Below are positions 62,563 through 64,000 of a stretch of DNA of 64,000 nucleotides, piece by piece. The notes beneath the pieces are model-generated. The model worked only from the letters and a program-made list of their open reading frames with translations. It had not been told where the DNA came from and ran no database searches. The translations under genes and the position numbers were made by a program. This DNA comes from M269 sp964640795 (GTDB taxonomy: Bacteria > Pseudomonadota > Gammaproteobacteria > Enterobacterales > Alteromonadaceae), in the NCBI GenBank assembly GCA_964640795.1, contig CAZXIN010000026.1:1-64000 (forward strand), read 5' to 3'. Every line of letters begins with the position of its first letter. The stretch's first letter is position 1.

Positions 62563-63981
62563 ATGAATAATAGTCGCAGAAATTTTCTACGCCATAGCTT
62601 AGCTGGCGTTACAGCTGGAACATTTTGTTCTGCGCTACCTAGCTTTTATGTGAACGCCTCTGATGTCACAGGGTACAAAGCGTTGGTCTGTGTATTTCTA
62701 TTGGGTGGAATGGACAGTCACGACACTATACTGCCCTATGACCAAAGTTCTTATGATCAATACAGTCAAATTCGCTCATCACTCATGAATGCTTATAGAG
62801 GTAACCCAGGAGGTTCTTCAAGGGAGCGTGCAAGGTTACTACCTTTAACCCCCGAAAATGCAATGCAATTCGGCGAACGACAATTTGCTTTACCTGAAGA
62901 ATTTGCTGGCATACGAGCTTTATTCAATAACGGTAGTGCTGCTATTGTAGGAAATGTTGGCCCTTTAGTTCGGCCACTAACGAGAGATGCTTGGGAAACA
63001 GGCAGCATGCCAGCCCCTACCCGTTTATTTTCCCACAATGATCAACAATCTACTTGGATGGCTCTATTGCCAGAAGGGAGCTCATCAGGTTGGGGAGGGC
63101 ATTTTGCCGATGCGGCATTAGCTTCATCAGCTAATACCTTTCCCGCATTTTCAAATATTAGTACAGCGGGGAACAGTTTGTTTCTTACTGGCAGAAATAC
63201 CAGTCCTTATCCGGTCACGACTGAAGGAGGAGCTGATTTTGGCATCCTTTCTCAATTGCAAGAAGGACGTTTCACTGAACAAGGCGAAAACCTGTATCAA
63301 ATTATGCGTCAACACCTATCATCATCGAATTTCGATGGAAATAATTTACTCGCACGAGATATCGCAACAGCTAATAGAAGATCCCTCAACGACAATGAGG
63401 CGTACAACTTAGCATTTAGAAGCGCTCCTCCCCTAACTACCCCATTCCCTGGCAATAATTTTCTTGCACAACAACTACGAAACGTCGCTCAATCAATTTC
63501 TTTGAGAGATAGCCTTGGTATGCATCGGCAGGTTTTTTTCGTCACTCTAGGTGGGTTCGATACGCATTCCGCTCAAGCTTCGGCTTTGCCACGCCTACAA
63601 CGCCAAATAGACGAAGCCATAACCGCTTTTTATCAATCGACAGTAGAGTTAGGTGTTGAATCTGATGTGACACTATTTACTGCCTCTGATTTTGGCAGAA
63701 CATTAACAACAAATGGCGATGGCACTGATCATGGTTGGGGAGGACACCATTTCGTTATTGGTGGTAATGTCAACGGTAATCACATATACGGTGATATCCC
63801 TCCAGTTGCCTTTGGGCACAACTTAGACGCAGGTAATGGTCGGCTCATTCCATCAACATCTATCCAGCAATTTGCGGCGCCAATGGGCAGGTGGTTCGGT
63901 TTAAACGACACAGAGATAAGCCAGTCGTTACCCGGTTTATCGGAATTCAATTCAAATTCAATACCGCTATTTAAGAGTTAA
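62563..63981 (+). CDS. DUF1501 domain protein with Tat-like signal
   Basis: 472 residues. The N-terminus NNSRRNFLRHSLAGV followed by a hydrophobic stretch is a twin-arginine-type signal. The body is a DUF1501 domain (alkaline-phosphatase/sulfatase-like fold by family description): LVCVFLLGGMDSHDT near the start, FVTLGGFDTHS and the C-terminal FTASDFGRTLTTNGDGTDHG with His/Asp residues that could bind metal. Function unknown. Lies 74 bases after the DUF1800 gene, with a GGAGAG ribosome site, so they probably form an operon. Confidence 0.9.
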   Translation: MNNSRRNFLRHSLAGVTAGTFCSALPSFYVNASDVTGYKALVCVFLLGGMDSHDTILPYDQSSYDQYSQIRSSLMNAYRGNPGGSSRERARLLPLTPENAMQFGERQFALPEEFAGIRALFNNGSAAIVGNVGPLVRPLTRDAWETGSMPAPTRLFSHNDQQSTWMALLPEGSSSGWGGHFADAALASSANTFPAFSNISTAGNSLFLTGRNTSPYPVTTEGGADFGILSQLQEGRFTEQGENLYQIMRQHLSSSNFDGNNLLARDIATANRRSLNDNEAYNLAFRSAPPLTTPFPGNNFLAQQLRNVAQSISLRDSLGMHRQVFFVTLGGFDTHSAQASALPRLQRQIDEAITAFYQSTVELGVESDVTLFTASDFGRTLTTNGDGTDHGWGGHHFVIGGNVNGNHIYGDIPPVAFGHNLDAGNGRLIPSTSIQQFAAPMGRWFGLNDTEISQSLPGLSEFNSNSIPLFKS

Positions 63982-64000
63982 CATATAAAGAATCATGGTT

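Overview
The window is a compact, roughly 40% GC chromosome segment with 46 protein-coding genes and no recognisable rRNA, tRNA, insertion sequence, prophage or CRISPR array. Core genes point to a gammaproteobacterium. The cmk-aroA-serC-gyrA/ubiG-mupP block, class Ia nrdAB with its yfaE-type ferredoxin, and the purC-bamC-dapA/gcvR-bcp/perM/bepA block are all typical of that class. Many secreted peptidases, two GlyGly-CTERM proteins, DUF1800/DUF1501 proteins and numerous lipoproteins suggest a marine, protein-degrading heterotroph. My best guess is a relative of Kangiellaceae/Aliikangiella or Alteromonadales, which is inference and not proven.

Layout. 1-6.2 kb (minus strand): gyrA, then serC-aroA, then cmk. 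6.4-12.1 kb (plus): ubiG-mupP, then nrdA-nrdB-ferredoxin behind two helically phased NrdR boxes. 12.2-18.3 kb: a MATE exporter, a PAS histidine kinase with a stand-alone receiver protein, and an SRPBCC protein divergent from an AraC regulator. 18.4-24.8 kb: the most unusual locus. It is an ECF sigma / anti-sigma / subtilase lipoprotein / beta-barrel operon, divergent from a very large lipoprotein with a collagen-like segment and two tandem copies of a roughly 480-residue domain. 24.9-35.6 kb: a secreted alpha/beta hydrolase, an M3 peptidase lipoprotein, an xdhC/mocA-like/iorA/iorB-type molybdenum hydroxylase operon and a secreted amidohydrolase. 35.6-44.0 kb: two tandem paralogous M36 (fungalysin) metallopeptidases with PA domains and GlyGly-CTERM tails. 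44.3-49.0 kb: alpha/beta hydrolase, glycerol-3-phosphate-dehydrogenase-like flavoenzyme, acyl-CoA thioesterase and ketopantoate reductase. 49.1-56.6 kb: dapA-bamC-purC (minus), gcvR-bcp (plus), TusA-like-perM (minus), bepA (plus). 56.7-64 kb: a second secreted amidohydrolase, a TlpA-type thioredoxin, and a DUF1800 protein with five tandem Ig/cadherin-like repeats followed by its usual DUF1501 partner.

How the parts fit. The housekeeping blocks supply nucleotides, cell-wall precursors and recycling, ubiquinone and outer-membrane assembly. The accessory blocks are largely devoted to the cell surface and secretion. The best candidate for an undescribed system is 18.4-24.8 kb. The periplasmic tail of the anti-sigma looks like a subtilisin-propeptide (I9-like) fold, and the next gene is a subtilase lipoprotein. 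The divergent lipoprotein and the sigma gene carry matching candidate ECF promoters (TGAAC-N20-TCTWA). This suggests a protease-gated surface-stress circuit controlling a large calcium-loop-bearing surface protein.
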